Positions 15,917-25,429 of a stretch of DNA of 64,000 nt are shown here, piece by piece (the stretch's first letter is position 1; every line of letters starts with the position of its first letter). Source of the DNA: Lachnospiraceae bacterium (GTDB lineage Bacteria; Bacillota; Clostridia; Lachnospirales; Lachnospiraceae). A program made the translations under genes and the position numbers. A model generated the notes under the pieces. That model was not told the DNA's origin. It did not search any database and was given only the letters and a program-made list of their open reading frames with translations. The DNA is taken from assembly GCA_910575555.1 (NCBI GenBank), contig CAJTFX010000001.1, positions 124,001 through 188,000 on the forward strand. Reading direction: 5' to 3'.

Positions 15917-18799
15917 TTAATCCGTTCTGGTATTCAACGCCTGAGACGCCTCGCCGGTAATGATTTTGTCCTGACTCTCCAGGCCGAAATAATAATTCAG
16001 AATATTTTTTCCAACGGCTGTGGCATTGGAGGAACCATATCCGTTGGCAATCCGCACTGCCATGGTGATTTGCGGCTGTTCTGCCGGCGCATAGCCTATA
16101 AACAGGGCATGATCCGGCCTGTTTTTCGCTTCCTGGGCAGTTCCCGTTTTTCCGGCAACGTCAATTTTCATATCCTTTAAGACTGCGTTATTCTCTGCAA
16201 ACTTAAGCATTCCGGACTGAACCGTATGCCACACAGAATCCGGCAGTTCTATTTTTTCTTCAATGACGGTTTCCTTGGGTGCAAATTCCCCTGCAACATC
16301 TGTTTCCCCTTCAATCAGTGACAGGGAAAAAACATTTCCCTTAGAAGCAATGGCGCTTACATATCTTGCCAGCTGAATAGTTGCATAGTTATGGGTGCCC
16401 TGTCCGATGGCGGAAGGAATGCCGTAAGCGTCTGTTACGTGAGGTTTAGACTCTGCGATCTCAATTCCGGACTTTTTATCCAGACAGAACAGCTCTGAGT
16501 ACTCCCGCAGCCGCTTCAGCGCCAGGCTGTCCGCATATTCCGGGTTCTTTGCTGTTCCCATCTGATAGGCGATTTCACACATATAATCATTACAGGAAAA
16601 CTGCAGCGCCTCCGGCGCGTTCGCCACAGTTCCATGTCCGGAATGCTTCCAACATTTCAGACTGGGCTCCACCTTGTCAAATACCCCGTCGCAGAATACG
16701 GAAGAATCAGCCCCTATGACTCCTTCCTGCAGTCCGGCCGCAATGGTAACCGGCTTAAAAGTGGAACCAGGAGCCGTAAGCTGCTGCGTGGCCCGGTTAT
16801 ATAAGGGCAGGGACTTATCCTTCAAAAGCTTCTGATAGTAGGCGGAATCCATCTGATTTGCCAGACGGCTGTTGTCATACCCCGGATAAGAAACCAGCGC
16901 CAGTACTTTTCCCGTTTCCGGCTGTACCACAACCGCCGACGCAGAGCAGGGGTCTAAGGCCAGCTGCCCGGGCGTCAGCTCCAGATGCTCTATCTTTTCT
17001 TTGATAAATGCAAAAGGCTCTTTGGCATTTGACATCAGCTGTCCGTATTCTTTGTCTGTATCTGACAATATTTCCTGTTCATACAGCAACAGGCACAAAT
17101 CCCTTTCCGAAATCTTGTCCTCAAATATCAGCCGCCGAAACAGTATTTTTTCAAATTCACTGTCATGTTCCAGTTTTTCGGTTATGGCCTCCGCCAACAG
17201 GCGATACCTCTCATCTATGGTAAAATATCCCTGTTTCCGGGTCACAAACCCTTCTGTCACCCACCCCTGTTCGATGGCATGGCTGAAAAATTCTTTTACA
17301 CTGATTTCTTTTTTGCCGTTCCACCGCTGATATATCTCATCTTCTTTGTCAATGGCTTCTTCATTCAGCATACCTGTTTTCTCTGCAATGTAGAAAAGAT
17401 ATTCCTGCAGCTCTTCCGACCGCCGACTGCACGCGGTATCTTCTGACAACAATTCTGCCTGCAGCGTTTTTATTGTCTCTTCTTTTTTGTCCGCCAACAG
17501 CTCCGCCATGTTCCGCTCTAATTCCGATACATCTGAATCTTTTAGCTTTTCCAGGGAAATCACTTCATTTTCAATCAATGCCCGGTACACGTCATAAATT
17601 GGGATACGGATTTCTGTGGCGTCTGAAATTGCGGATTTGTCAAATTCCTTTTCATCAATCAGATTTCCCGCCAGAATTCCCGCCAGGTTCTGTTCCAGGA
17701 TATGATATACTGCAATCTGCAGCTCTTTATCAATGGAGAGATACACATCCCTGCCGCTTTCAGCTTCCCGGAGCACCTGCTGGTGTCCCACAATTTTCCC
17801 CACATTATTGACTATAATCCGGCGTTCTCCATCCCGGCCCTGAAGCTGTTCTTCCAGGTATTGTTCCATTCCCGCTTTCCCAACCACCGAATCCGCTGTA
17901 TATTTCCCGTCCGAATCCCCGTATTTTTCCAGTTCTTCCGGTGAAATTTTCCCAGTGTATCCAAGAATATGGGAAAAAGCTTCCCCGCCCTCATACACCC
18001 GATTCCACTCCTCGCCAATGGAAATCCCAGGCAGGGAGGGCTGATTTTCATAGATATATGCCACGGTCCGTTCCGATACGTCCCTGGCAAGCACTACAGG
18101 CACGTATTTTTTATAGGAATTTAAGGACAAAAGGTAGCGGATTCCAAGGATTGTCAAAATTTCCTTTTTGGAATAAGCCTTCGGCAAGCCGTATGCCTTT
18201 AATTCTTTTTGGGAGTAACTGTGGGTTCCCTCCCCGTACAGCGCAAATTTTTTATTTTCTGAAAGGTACTGAACCATCTCTTCTGCGCTCATCTTCTGCT
18301 GTTGTTCCGTCAGCTCCTCAGGATTGGCTTTGCCGAACACATCCGCCCGAAACCGCAGCAGTTCCGCTCCCGTCACCGTATATTCGTAACTGCCGCCGGA
18401 ACCAACGGTAATGCTTAATCCCTGTGTCATCTCTTCCTGATTTTTCTCCAGTTTTTTCATTACATGGTAAATCATGCTGTTTAAGGCCAATTGATGCTCC
18501 CGCCGGGAACCATACGCACCTTCATCTGTCATCGTAACCGTATAAACCAGTTCATTATATGCCAGAACCTCCCCATTGCGATCATAAATCATCCCTCTGG
18601 TATTGCAGTCTCTAACTGTTTTGGTGACTTTCAGTTCATAATCTCTGGCATATTTCTGCCCGTTTACAATCTGCAGCTCCCACAGGCGATGGAGCAGAAA
18701 AGAAAAAAGAACCGCAAATACGAGAATTAAAGTGAAAAGCCTGGTATTCTGACTTTTCTTAATACTGTGAAAAATCCTGGAGCTGAGGTTTTTTAACAT
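15917..18799 (-). CDS. Class B penicillin-binding protein (PBP2/MrdA-like), BlaI-regulated
   Basis: 960 residues: one N-terminal membrane helix (about 20-42), a dimerisation domain starting with the RGMIYDRNGEVLAYN motif, and a C-terminal transpeptidase with STFK (about 679-682), SCN (about 735) and KTG (about 884). It is long for a PBP2 because of a helical insert at about 370-600, an insert I associate with Lachnospiraceae PBP2 proteins. ATG 18799 is favoured over 18808, which is too close to AAAGG. Its promoter carries three BlaI-type operators, so it is inferred to be an inducible, possibly low-affinity PBP analogous in logic to mecA. Low affinity itself is not visible in the sequence. 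Confidence 0.88.
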   Translation of the reverse strand: MLKNLSSRIFHSIKKSQNTRLFTLILVFAVLFSFLLHRLWELQIVNGQKYARDYELKVTKTVRDCNTRGMIYDRNGEVLAYNELVYTVTMTDEGAYGSRREHQLALNSMIYHVMKKLEKNQEEMTQGLSITVGSGGSYEYTVTGAELLRFRADVFGKANPEELTEQQQKMSAEEMVQYLSENKKFALYGEGTHSYSQKELKAYGLPKAYSKKEILTILGIRYLLSLNSYKKYVPVVLARDVSERTVAYIYENQPSLPGISIGEEWNRVYEGGEAFSHILGYTGKISPEELEKYGDSDGKYTADSVVGKAGMEQYLEEQLQGRDGERRIIVNNVGKIVGHQQVLREAESGRDVYLSIDKELQIAVYHILEQNLAGILAGNLIDEKEFDKSAISDATEIRIPIYDVYRALIENEVISLEKLKDSDVSELERNMAELLADKKEETIKTLQAELLSEDTACSRRSEELQEYLFYIAEKTGMLNEEAIDKEDEIYQRWNGKKEISVKEFFSHAIEQGWVTEGFVTRKQGYFTIDERYRLLAEAITEKLEHDSEFEKILFRRLIFEDKISERDLCLLLYEQEILSDTDKEYGQLMSNAKEPFAFIKEKIEHLELTPGQLALDPCSASAVVVQPETGKVLALVSYPGYDNSRLANQMDSAYYQKLLKDKSLPLYNRATQQLTAPGSTFKPVTIAAGLQEGVIGADSSVFCDGVFDKVEPSLKCWKHSGHGTVANAPEALQFSCNDYMCEIAYQMGTAKNPEYADSLALKRLREYSELFCLDKKSGIEIAESKPHVTDAYGIPSAIGQGTHNYATIQLARYVSAIASKGNVFSLSLIEGETDVAGEFAPKETVIEEKIELPDSVWHTVQSGMLKFAENNAVLKDMKIDVAGKTGTAQEAKNRPDHALFIGYAPAEQPQITMAVRIANGYGSSNATAVGKNILNYYFGLESQDKIITGEASQALNTRTD

Positions 18800-18856
18800 T
18801 TGATCCATCCTTTCTGTTTTTTGTATGGGGTATGTATTTTCCGGAACGGATTTTTA

Positions 18857-18948
18857 ATATTACAGTAGTAAGACTTTAATGCAAAAAAATAAATCTTACT
18901 GTTGTAATATTCTTTATAAAGATTACAACAGTAAGATTTAAAAGTCAA
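18857..18948 (-). promoter_or_regulatory. PBP/class D operon promoter with three BlaI-type operators
   Basis: Minus-strand TTGACT (18943-18948), 17 bases, TAATCT (18920-18925). Three operators of the form TCTTAC-N4-GTAAT lie at 18920-18936 (in the spacer and -10), 18894-18910 and 18857-18873, the middle one in reverse orientation. The fourth member is in front of blaI (12414-12429). The shared consensus is direct evidence of one regulon. Confidence 0.85.
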
Positions 18949-18956
18949 GGATTTTT

Positions 18957-19063
18957 TATGTTTGGATACGGACGGAACTGCAGAAGCCCCCTTTTGCACA
19001 CAAACCTGGGCAGCGTTTGCTTAGGCAAAGGGGGCTTCTGCAGTTCCTGTGTATTAAAATATA
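18957..19063 (+). repeat. Short copy 2 of the GGATACGGACGGAACT palindrome family
   Basis: 107 bases with the same ends as copy 1 (TTTGGATACGGACGGAACT ... AGTTCCTGTGTATTAAAATATA), but with a different stem, GCAGAAGCCCCC, paired perfectly with GGGGGCTTCTGC, and with most of the interior deleted. A further inverted half-copy (GGATACGGACAGAACTT on the minus strand) lies at about 19104-19122, just before the permease gene ends. Confidence 0.8.
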
Positions 19064-19125
19064 AAATGTCAGTAATTCATCTTTCAATGCACAAGCAATC
19101 CTGAAGTTCTGTCCGTATCCAGCCT

Positions 19126-19962
19126 CTATCCCTTAATACCCGTAGATGCAATTCCTTCCACATAGTATTTCTGCAGGAAGATAAACATAATCAGCATCGG
19201 AATTGCAGAAATCGTCAGGGAAGCCATAATCGGGCCGTAGTTGATGGGCTTGGAGCCGAAGAAGGTCTGAATGGCCAGCTGAATGGTGCGTTTCTCTTCT
19301 CCGGTTACCACCAAAAGAGGCCACATAAAGTCATTCCAATGGGCAACAAAATCCAGAATAAAGATTGTTGCGTACACGGTTCCCGATATAGGCATTACCA
19401 CCCTGAAAAATGTCCGCACCGGCCCGCATCCGTCGATGGACGCCGCTTCCAGCAGCTCATCCGGAATGCCCAGGAAAAACTGGCGGAACATATAAATGCT
19501 GAAGCACTTTGCCACAAAGGGCACAATCAGGGAAGCCCAGGAATTAATCCATCCCAAATCTGCCATTTCCCGGTACATGGGAAGCATAATCGCCTCTGCC
19601 GGGAAAACCATCAGGCTGATCACAAGGGTCAGCAGCAGATTTTTCCCCCGGAATTCAAATTTAGCCAACGCATATCCGCAGATGGAATTCACCAGAAGAT
19701 CCAGGACAATAATCACCAGCACATAAAACAGGCTGTTTCCGATAAATTTCCACATGTTGATCCTCTGAAACACCTCTATGTAATTGCTGAGGGAAGCCCC
19801 TTTCGGAAAAAAGGTGGACAACGAGTTCAGCCCTTTAAAAATTTCCGACTCCGGCTTTAAAGAAGATGAAATCATCCAAATCAGCGGCGATACAAAAATC
19901 AGCGCAATCAGCGTATTGCCAAAATAAAATGCAAATTTTTCAAACGTTTTTCTCTTTGTCAT
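19126..19962 (-). CDS. Carbohydrate ABC transporter permease (MalG-type)
   Basis: 278 residues with six predicted membrane helices and the cytosolic EAA loop (ELLEAASIDGCGPVRTFFRVVMPI) that docks the ATPase. It is the second permease of a CUT1 sugar importer and begins 19 bases after its partner ends. No ATPase gene is in the operon, so a shared MsmX-type ATPase elsewhere probably drives it. Its neighbours point to a fructose-containing oligosaccharide as substrate. Confidence 0.9.
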   Translation of the reverse strand: MTKRKTFEKFAFYFGNTLIALIFVSPLIWMISSSLKPESEIFKGLNSLSTFFPKGASLSNYIEVFQRINMWKFIGNSLFYVLVIIVLDLLVNSICGYALAKFEFRGKNLLLTLVISLMVFPAEAIMLPMYREMADLGWINSWASLIVPFVAKCFSIYMFRQFFLGIPDELLEAASIDGCGPVRTFFRVVMPISGTVYATIFILDFVAHWNDFMWPLLVVTGEEKRTIQLAIQTFFGSKPINYGPIMASLTISAIPMLIMFIFLQKYYVEGIASTGIKG

Positions 19963-19981
19963 AAGAATCCTCCTTCCGAAC

Positions 19982-20866
19982 CTATTCCGCTTTGATAATT
20001 TTCTTCATCCCCAGTGACAGGCTGATGACAATGACAAAGAACACAGCCGCCACCGCGCAGGCATATCCGAAATTCCGCTTCTGAAAGCCCTGTTCATAAA
20101 TATAATATACCAGGGTGCGGGTGGAATTCTGAGGCCCGCCTTTGGTCATAACATACGGCTGGGTAAACAGCTTCATTGCCTGAATGACGGTGATCATCAC
20201 CACATACTGAATCACGCTCTTAAGCCCCGGAAGGGTCACATAGAAAAAGCTCTGTATCTTCCCTGCGCCGTCAATGGACGCCGCTTCATACTGTTCCCTG
20301 GAAATTCCCTGCAGGCCTGCCAGAAAAATCATCATCTGGTATCCTGCTCCCTGCCATGCAGACATAAAGATAATGGAGTTCATGGCAGTTTTCGGGTCAT
20401 TTAAAAAGCCGCAGGGCTCTAATCCCAGCTTCACAAGCAGAGCGTTCAAAAGCCCGCTGTCCGGACTAGAATTATACATAACGGTCCAGAGAATGGCCAC
20501 CACAACCATGGAGGTAACCTGCGGGCTGAAATATGCCGCCCGGAATATAGAGACGCCTTTTCTCCTGGAAGAAATCAAAAGAGCCAGCGCAAGGGCCAGA
20601 ACCGTCTGAAAAGGCACTACCAGTACGGTAAAATAAAGGGTATTTTTCACTGCAATCCAAAAGTCCTCATCCTTTAAAAGCTCTGTAAAATTATTGAGAC
20701 CGCAGAACACGATCCGGTCAGGACGCATAATATTATAATCGGTAAATGCATACCGAACCGTCTGCAGAGACGGATAAATCAAAAACGCTGCCAGTAAAAC
20801 AACTGCCGGAAGAATAAAAATATAAGCAGCCCTTCGTTCACTTATCTTATTGATTGATTTTTTCAT
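19982..20866 (-). CDS. Carbohydrate ABC transporter permease (MalF/UgpA-type)
   Basis: 294 residues with six helices and the EAA motif QYEAASIDGAGKIQSFFYVTLPGL. ATG 20866 (MKKSINKISERRAAYIF) is chosen over an upstream in-frame start because GGGGGA precedes it and the longer form would overlap the binding-protein gene. It forms the heterodimeric channel with the gene ending at 19126. Confidence 0.9.
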   Translation of the reverse strand: MKKSINKISERRAAYIFILPAVVLLAAFLIYPSLQTVRYAFTDYNIMRPDRIVFCGLNNFTELLKDEDFWIAVKNTLYFTVLVVPFQTVLALALALLISSRRKGVSIFRAAYFSPQVTSMVVVAILWTVMYNSSPDSGLLNALLVKLGLEPCGFLNDPKTAMNSIIFMSAWQGAGYQMMIFLAGLQGISREQYEAASIDGAGKIQSFFYVTLPGLKSVIQYVVMITVIQAMKLFTQPYVMTKGGPQNSTRTLVYYIYEQGFQKRNFGYACAVAAVFFVIVISLSLGMKKIIKAE

Positions 20867-20885
20867 CGCCAATCCCCCTGTTCCA

Positions 20886-22178
20886 TCAATCCTTTGCATA
20901 ATATTTGTTATAATCTTTGTCCATGGCCGCCGCGGCTGCGTCCAGAGCTTCCTTTGGGTCTACGCCGGTAAAAATATTCAGCATTGCCTCCGCAAATTCA
21001 GCCGTCAGCACGCTGTAAGACGGCGTTCTCGGCCTGGGATGCCCGGTTTCCATCAGCTGCTCCTTAAAAACAGATCGCGGATATTCATTGTATTCCGTCA
21101 ATACGTCATAACTGGAAACCCTGGTGGGCGGCTTCGAAATCGCCTGGGCATAAGTGGTTACGTTTTCCTCTGAAAACAGGAAACGCATCACCTCTTTCAC
21201 GGCATCCATATCCTGGACATTTTTTGTCACGGAAGCCGCCCAGTCTCCGGTGGGAGACGTCAGAATCCCGTTTTCATCCGCCACCGGAAAATAGGTAACG
21301 CCCCAGTTGAGATCCGGATAATCTTTTTCCAGTGTGGCCACTTCCCAGGAACCGCCTAACATGGTTGCCGCTTTGCCGTTGTGAAATTCCTTCTGAATCG
21401 GATCAATATTGGCATAGCCGTCCCTAATCAGACTGTTTAAAAATTCTGCCGCTTCCACGCCTTCCTGGCTGTTCAGATACCCTTCTGCCGAGCTTCCCTC
21501 CTGGTTGACAAAATCTGTCCCGTTGGAAATCCAGAACTGTCCCAGTACATAAGAAAGCCCCTCTCCTTTATCCATAATAATATTTGTCCCCACTACCCCG
21601 TCTCTTGTGAGCTTTTTGGCAGCGTCATAGTATTCGCTCCAGGTCCATGCGTCCTCTTTACTGTCCGGCACATCAATCCCTGCTGCATCCAGCAGGTCTT
21701 TATTGTAGTACAATGCCACAGAACTTTCCGTTGCACCCACTGCATAGATATGCCCATTGTACGTATTCTGCTGTTTGGAGGAGTCAAAAAAATCGCTCCA
21801 TTCTTCCTCTGAAAAGAAATCGTCCAATGGCAGCGTCACTTCATTTGCCGCATAAATGGATACATTCGGCCCGTCAACATACAGAATATCCGGCAGATCA
21901 TTGGAGGTAATCGCCGCGTTGACCTTATCCTCATATGCGTAAGAATCCGCACGCACAATGGCTTCCCTGCGCAGTTCAATTGTTCCCTCATGGGCCTGGT
22001 TAAAAGCTTCGATTTTCTCCACCCACCATTCCTCAATGGCCGGTTCATCGCTGGGGCTCCATATAGTGATTACCGATTCCCCATCCTCATTGACCCGCTT
22101 CTTTGGCTCGCCGCAGCCTGTCAATACGCCCGCTGTAAGCGCAGCCGTCAGCAAAGCCGCAATCACTCTCTTTCTCAT
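20886..22178 (-). CDS. Sugar ABC transporter substrate-binding lipoprotein (family 1)
   Basis: 430 residues. Lipoprotein signal MRKRVIAALLTAALTAGVLTGC, then a type 1 solute-binding fold (VITIWSPSDEPAIEEWW ... DLPDILYVDGPNVSIYAANE ... TMLGGSWEVATLEKDYPD). ATG 22178 is behind GGAGAGG; an earlier in-frame ATG would spoil the signal peptide. It captures an oligosaccharide outside the membrane for the two downstream permeases. The neighbouring GH32 enzyme suggests sucrose, kestose or another fructoside. Confidence 0.9.
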   Translation of the reverse strand: MRKRVIAALLTAALTAGVLTGCGEPKKRVNEDGESVITIWSPSDEPAIEEWWVEKIEAFNQAHEGTIELRREAIVRADSYAYEDKVNAAITSNDLPDILYVDGPNVSIYAANEVTLPLDDFFSEEEWSDFFDSSKQQNTYNGHIYAVGATESSVALYYNKDLLDAAGIDVPDSKEDAWTWSEYYDAAKKLTRDGVVGTNIIMDKGEGLSYVLGQFWISNGTDFVNQEGSSAEGYLNSQEGVEAAEFLNSLIRDGYANIDPIQKEFHNGKAATMLGGSWEVATLEKDYPDLNWGVTYFPVADENGILTSPTGDWAASVTKNVQDMDAVKEVMRFLFSEENVTTYAQAISKPPTRVSSYDVLTEYNEYPRSVFKEQLMETGHPRPRTPSYSVLTAEFAEAMLNIFTGVDPKEALDAAAAAMDKDYNKYYAKD

Positions 22179-22218
22179 ATTTCCTCTCCTTCCCTCTTCC
22201 ATCATGATTTTTATGTTG

Positions 22219-23931
22219 TTATCTTCTTTTTGTCCAGATCGACTTCATCCGGAAAATTTCCACACGCTTCAGGCCCTCGGCCGCCTCTGTATTCAGAATA
22301 AAGCAGCCCTGATCCGAGATATCGTAAAACAGCTTTGTCCCCACTGCTTCCCCGTCATTGACATAAACTTCCACTGTCCGGCGGTCTGTAAATATCTCCA
22401 GCTTTTCCACCCTGTCCACCTCTGCGGGAAACAGGACAGATTCACTCTTTACTCCTTTTGTCTGCAGATACAGCCCTGTTTCATCATGGTTCAGCATGAT
22501 TTGGCGCTCCTCGTCTCCGCCTAACTGAATGGAAAATGGAATATTGCCCTCCAGCTCCAGTTCTGCTTTATATGTATTGGGGCAAATCCCTTTCAGGCAG
22601 ACAGGTTCCCCCTGCCCCCGGTACAGACTTTCCCCTTTCAGGGATTCCAGTTCCCGGACGGGCGCTGCATACAGCCGATTGTCCCGGATATGCAGCTCTC
22701 TGGGCAGCGTCATGCTTCCGCAGGCTCCCTGCTCCAGCTCCAGATGCTCCCCGTAGAAATCAGAAACCCATCCGATACTGATTCTGCGCCCTTTGTGCTC
22801 AAAGCTCTGCATGGCGTAGCAATTGCTTCCAAAATCAAACCATCCTCTGTGCTCCTCTGTAAATATTCCATCCTGGAAATCTCCCACATAATATCTGCAC
22901 ATCTGATATCTGCCCCAGGAATCGTAATGATGCATCAATGCGCCCACCGCCAGGTATTTTCCATCCAACTCCATCAAATCCGGACATTCCACACAGCGGA
23001 TTCCTGTTTCATGTTCCACCAGCAGCGGGCCGGTATAAGCCCAATGCTCCAAATCCTCTGATTCGTACAGAAGAATGGCCGCTTTCCCATCCAGGGCGCT
23101 TCCTAAAACCATATACCATTTCCCTTCTGCTCTGAACACCTTGGGGTCCCTGAAATCGAAAGAGGCTCCCTGGGGCTGCCGGTCAATCACCAGTTTCTCT
23201 TCTGAAAAATGCAGCATATCCCTGCTGGTTGTTTTCCACTGCTGCTGCAGCGTATCTTCCCCGTCCACCCGGGGGCCGCTGCTTCGGGTCAGAAAAAATA
23301 CCGCCTCCCCCTCATGAACCACCGCAGAACCGGAAAAGGCGCCTCCTTTTTGTTCCCCGGGATTTTGAAGAATCTCTTCCTGCGGCTCCAAAACCACAGG
23401 AAGATGAATCCAGTGCACCAGATCTTTACTTGCCGCATGGCCCCAGTACATATGAGACCACTGCTGGCTGTGGGGATTAAACTGATAGAACATATGGTAA
23501 TACCCCTGAAACCAACACAATCCGTTGGGATCATTGAGCCAGTTTTTCCAGGGGGCAAAATGATAGGCTTCCCGGATGGGGGAATGATACCTCTCTTCCT
23601 GATCTGCCCTTACAAATCTGCCGCCTTCCTGTTCCTGCTCCAGATAACAGACGCCTGTTTCCAGGATATCCTCGCTGCCGCTGAGATAACACAGAGACAC
23701 CTGGCATTCCTCGCACAATATTTCATACTCTGTATCCTGCTCCATCGGAAGCTTCAGCCATCTGTAATATCCGCTTTCCACCAAAACCTCCCGGCAGTTT
23801 TCCAATGCAGAAGCCCTTTCCTGCACAGCCCCTTCCTGCCGGCTGTTTTTAATGGAAATCACCCGGATCTTTCCTCCCGGCTGCACAGCCCTGGCAAATA
23901 TCTCAAGCTTTGTATAACCTCCTGTATTCAT
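22219..23931 (-). CDS. Glycoside hydrolase family 32 (beta-fructofuranosidase)
   Basis: 570 residues, no signal peptide, so cytosolic. GH32 motifs in order: WLNDPNG with the nucleophile Asp, FRDPKVF with the transition-state stabiliser, and ECPDL with the acid/base Glu. A C-terminal beta-sandwich begins near residue 420. An extra N-terminal domain of about 130 residues precedes the catalytic propeller. It hydrolyses terminal fructose from sucrose or fructo-oligosaccharides imported by the adjacent ABC system. It is the first gene after the LacI-type operator, behind AGGAGG. It could act on phosphorylated sucrose, but the ABC importer argues for the free sugar. Confidence 0.92.
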   Translation of the reverse strand: MNTGGYTKLEIFARAVQPGGKIRVISIKNSRQEGAVQERASALENCREVLVESGYYRWLKLPMEQDTEYEILCEECQVSLCYLSGSEDILETGVCYLEQEQEGGRFVRADQEERYHSPIREAYHFAPWKNWLNDPNGLCWFQGYYHMFYQFNPHSQQWSHMYWGHAASKDLVHWIHLPVVLEPQEEILQNPGEQKGGAFSGSAVVHEGEAVFFLTRSSGPRVDGEDTLQQQWKTTSRDMLHFSEEKLVIDRQPQGASFDFRDPKVFRAEGKWYMVLGSALDGKAAILLYESEDLEHWAYTGPLLVEHETGIRCVECPDLMELDGKYLAVGALMHHYDSWGRYQMCRYYVGDFQDGIFTEEHRGWFDFGSNCYAMQSFEHKGRRISIGWVSDFYGEHLELEQGACGSMTLPRELHIRDNRLYAAPVRELESLKGESLYRGQGEPVCLKGICPNTYKAELELEGNIPFSIQLGGDEERQIMLNHDETGLYLQTKGVKSESVLFPAEVDRVEKLEIFTDRRTVEVYVNDGEAVGTKLFYDISDQGCFILNTEAAEGLKRVEIFRMKSIWTKRR

Positions 23932-23992
23932 CTGCTTCCTCCTTTCCTCCTGTTTCTTTTTCGTTCTTCTTATACAGAAAATTCTTTCTGTA

Positions 23993-24120
23993 TAGAATCG
24001 GTTCCATAATTATAAATTCCATTAAATTAATAGTTTTTTATATTTTTTTCGGAATATATCTATTTTATTATGGAACCCGTTCCATATAATAATTGTAGTA
24101 TACAGGGAAGATTTTGTCAA
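23993..24120 (-). promoter_or_regulatory. Promoter and two LacI-type operators of the fructoside operon
   Basis: Minus-strand TTGACA (24115-24120), 17 bases, TACAAT (24092-24097). An operator ATGGAACCCGTTCCAT (24070-24085) lies directly downstream of the -10, and a weaker copy TAGAATCGGTTCCATA lies at 23993-24008. Both fit binding by the LacI-family protein encoded just upstream, which would block transcription of the GH32-transporter operon. Confidence 0.85.
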
Positions 24121-24150
24121 TCATGTTTTGGACTTTTTCCCTTGAGACAC

Positions 24151-24200
24151 AAAAAAAGAAGATTTTGTATTGTGCACTTTGTACAAAACCTTCTTTTTTT
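24151..24200 (-). terminator. Terminator of the LacI-type gene
   Basis: Hairpin AAAAAAAGAAG ... CTTCTTTTTTT with an inner TTTTGTA/TACAAAA pairing. T tracts flank it on both strands. It lies 25 bases after the stop of the LacI-type gene and insulates it from the fructoside operon promoter. Confidence 0.8.
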
Positions 24201-24225
24201 ATCTATTTTCACTAAATTTATTTTT

Positions 24226-25233
24226 TCAATTTTTTATATTTTTACCAAAAAATTCGCCCAATACGGTTCCGCCGGACTGGATTTCCACATCCAGAATCAG
24301 CCGATGGGGCACATTTTTCCGCTGTTCCACCAAATCCAGAAGGGTGTTCACGGAAACCTCCGCCAATAATTCTACATTTTGCCGAATTGCAGTCAGCCTG
24401 GGATATACCATATTAGAAGGGGTTGTGGCGTCAAAGCCGATAATGGAAATATCCTCCGGAACCCGCAGTCCCTTCCGCTGCGCCATATGCAGACAGGCGA
24501 TTGCCGCCAGATCTCCTCCGAATATCCCGTCAATATCCGGATGATTCCGGAAAATCTCTTCTGCCATTTTATAGTGGGCGTCCCAGTGAAACATATTCCA
24601 TTCCATGATTTCATTCAAAACAGTGACTCCCTGCGCTTCCATTCTCCGGGTGAACGTGCTGTATCTGTCATTTGCCATAACATTAGGTGAAATTCCTGAG
24701 ACAAGATATATTTTCCTGCGCCCGGCCTGAAGCATCAGCTCCGCCGCCAGTTCCCCGCCTTTTCCGTGATCGCAGCCAATCAGGGGAATCCGGGGGCCTA
24801 AATCCCGATCAATGGAAACAATGGGCTTGACCTGCTTTCGGTATTCTTCCACCTCCAGTCCGTGGGAGGCTGTAATAATCCCGTCCACCATGTTCCGTTC
24901 CAGCATATCCAGGTATTCCTGCTCCCGCCTGCTGATGCCCACCGTATTGCAAATCATGGTTTTGTAGCCCTGTTCGTACAGTTCCATTTCAATATACTTC
25001 ACCAGGGAAGCAAAAAAGGGATGATTCAAATCCGGCACAATCACGCCTACGATTCCCGTTTTATTGTGGTACAGATTTCTCGCCAGTTCATTGGGCGTAT
25101 AATTTAATTTCCTGGCTGCTTTTTCAATTTTCTTCCTTGTCTCCGATGAAACATAACCGGAACCGTTTAAGGCGCGCGATACGGTTCCCACTCCTACCCC
25201 TGCTTCCTGGGCCACTTCTCTGATACTTGCCAT
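24226..25233 (-). CDS. LacI family transcriptional regulator
   Basis: 335 residues: N-terminal HTH (SIREVAQEAGVGVGTVSRALNG) and hinge helix, then a periplasmic-binding-protein-like effector domain (GIVGVIVPDLNHPFFASLV ... GFDATTPSNMVYPRLTAIRQ). It starts at ATG 25233 behind GAGGAAATAAG. The nearby palindromes at 24070 and 23993 are likely targets, making it the local repressor of the GH32-ABC operon, with an imported sugar as inducer. Confidence 0.92.
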   Translation of the reverse strand: MASIREVAQEAGVGVGTVSRALNGSGYVSSETRKKIEKAARKLNYTPNELARNLYHNKTGIVGVIVPDLNHPFFASLVKYIEMELYEQGYKTMICNTVGISRREQEYLDMLERNMVDGIITASHGLEVEEYRKQVKPIVSIDRDLGPRIPLIGCDHGKGGELAAELMLQAGRRKIYLVSGISPNVMANDRYSTFTRRMEAQGVTVLNEIMEWNMFHWDAHYKMAEEIFRNHPDIDGIFGGDLAAIACLHMAQRKGLRVPEDISIIGFDATTPSNMVYPRLTAIRQNVELLAEVSVNTLLDLVEQRKNVPHRLILDVEIQSGGTVLGEFFGKNIKN

Positions 25234-25284
25234 CTTATTTCCTCATTATGTATAGATTTCTCTTTCTTATTGTTTTAATATATT

Positions 25285-25400
25285 TTGGCCGGAAAGTCAA
25301 TGGATGAATTGGATAAACCCCAGATACAGCAGCAGAAACTGCCGGAGGGTTCTTTGACGTTTCTATGCCAAAGAACCCTCCGGCAGTTTTGTCCGCCTGA
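25285..25400 (-). repeat. Long palindrome, degenerate member of the repeat family and likely terminator
   Basis: A perfect 21-base inverted repeat (25336-25356 and 25369-25389; AAACTGCCGGAGGGTTCTTTG) with a 12-base loop. The flank TTGGATAAACCCCAGATAC resembles the GGATACGG end of the dispersed family in expanded form. It lies 40 bases after the stop of the C-glycoside-type operon, so it can act as its terminator. Confidence 0.65.
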
Positions 25401-25429
25401 AAACCTGGTTCCAAATACTCTTTTTCTGT

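Noticed and set aside
23209-24009. 266-codon plus-strand open frame
   Set aside because: It lies opposite the GH32 gene and its promoter, with no plausible ribosome site or recognisable domain.
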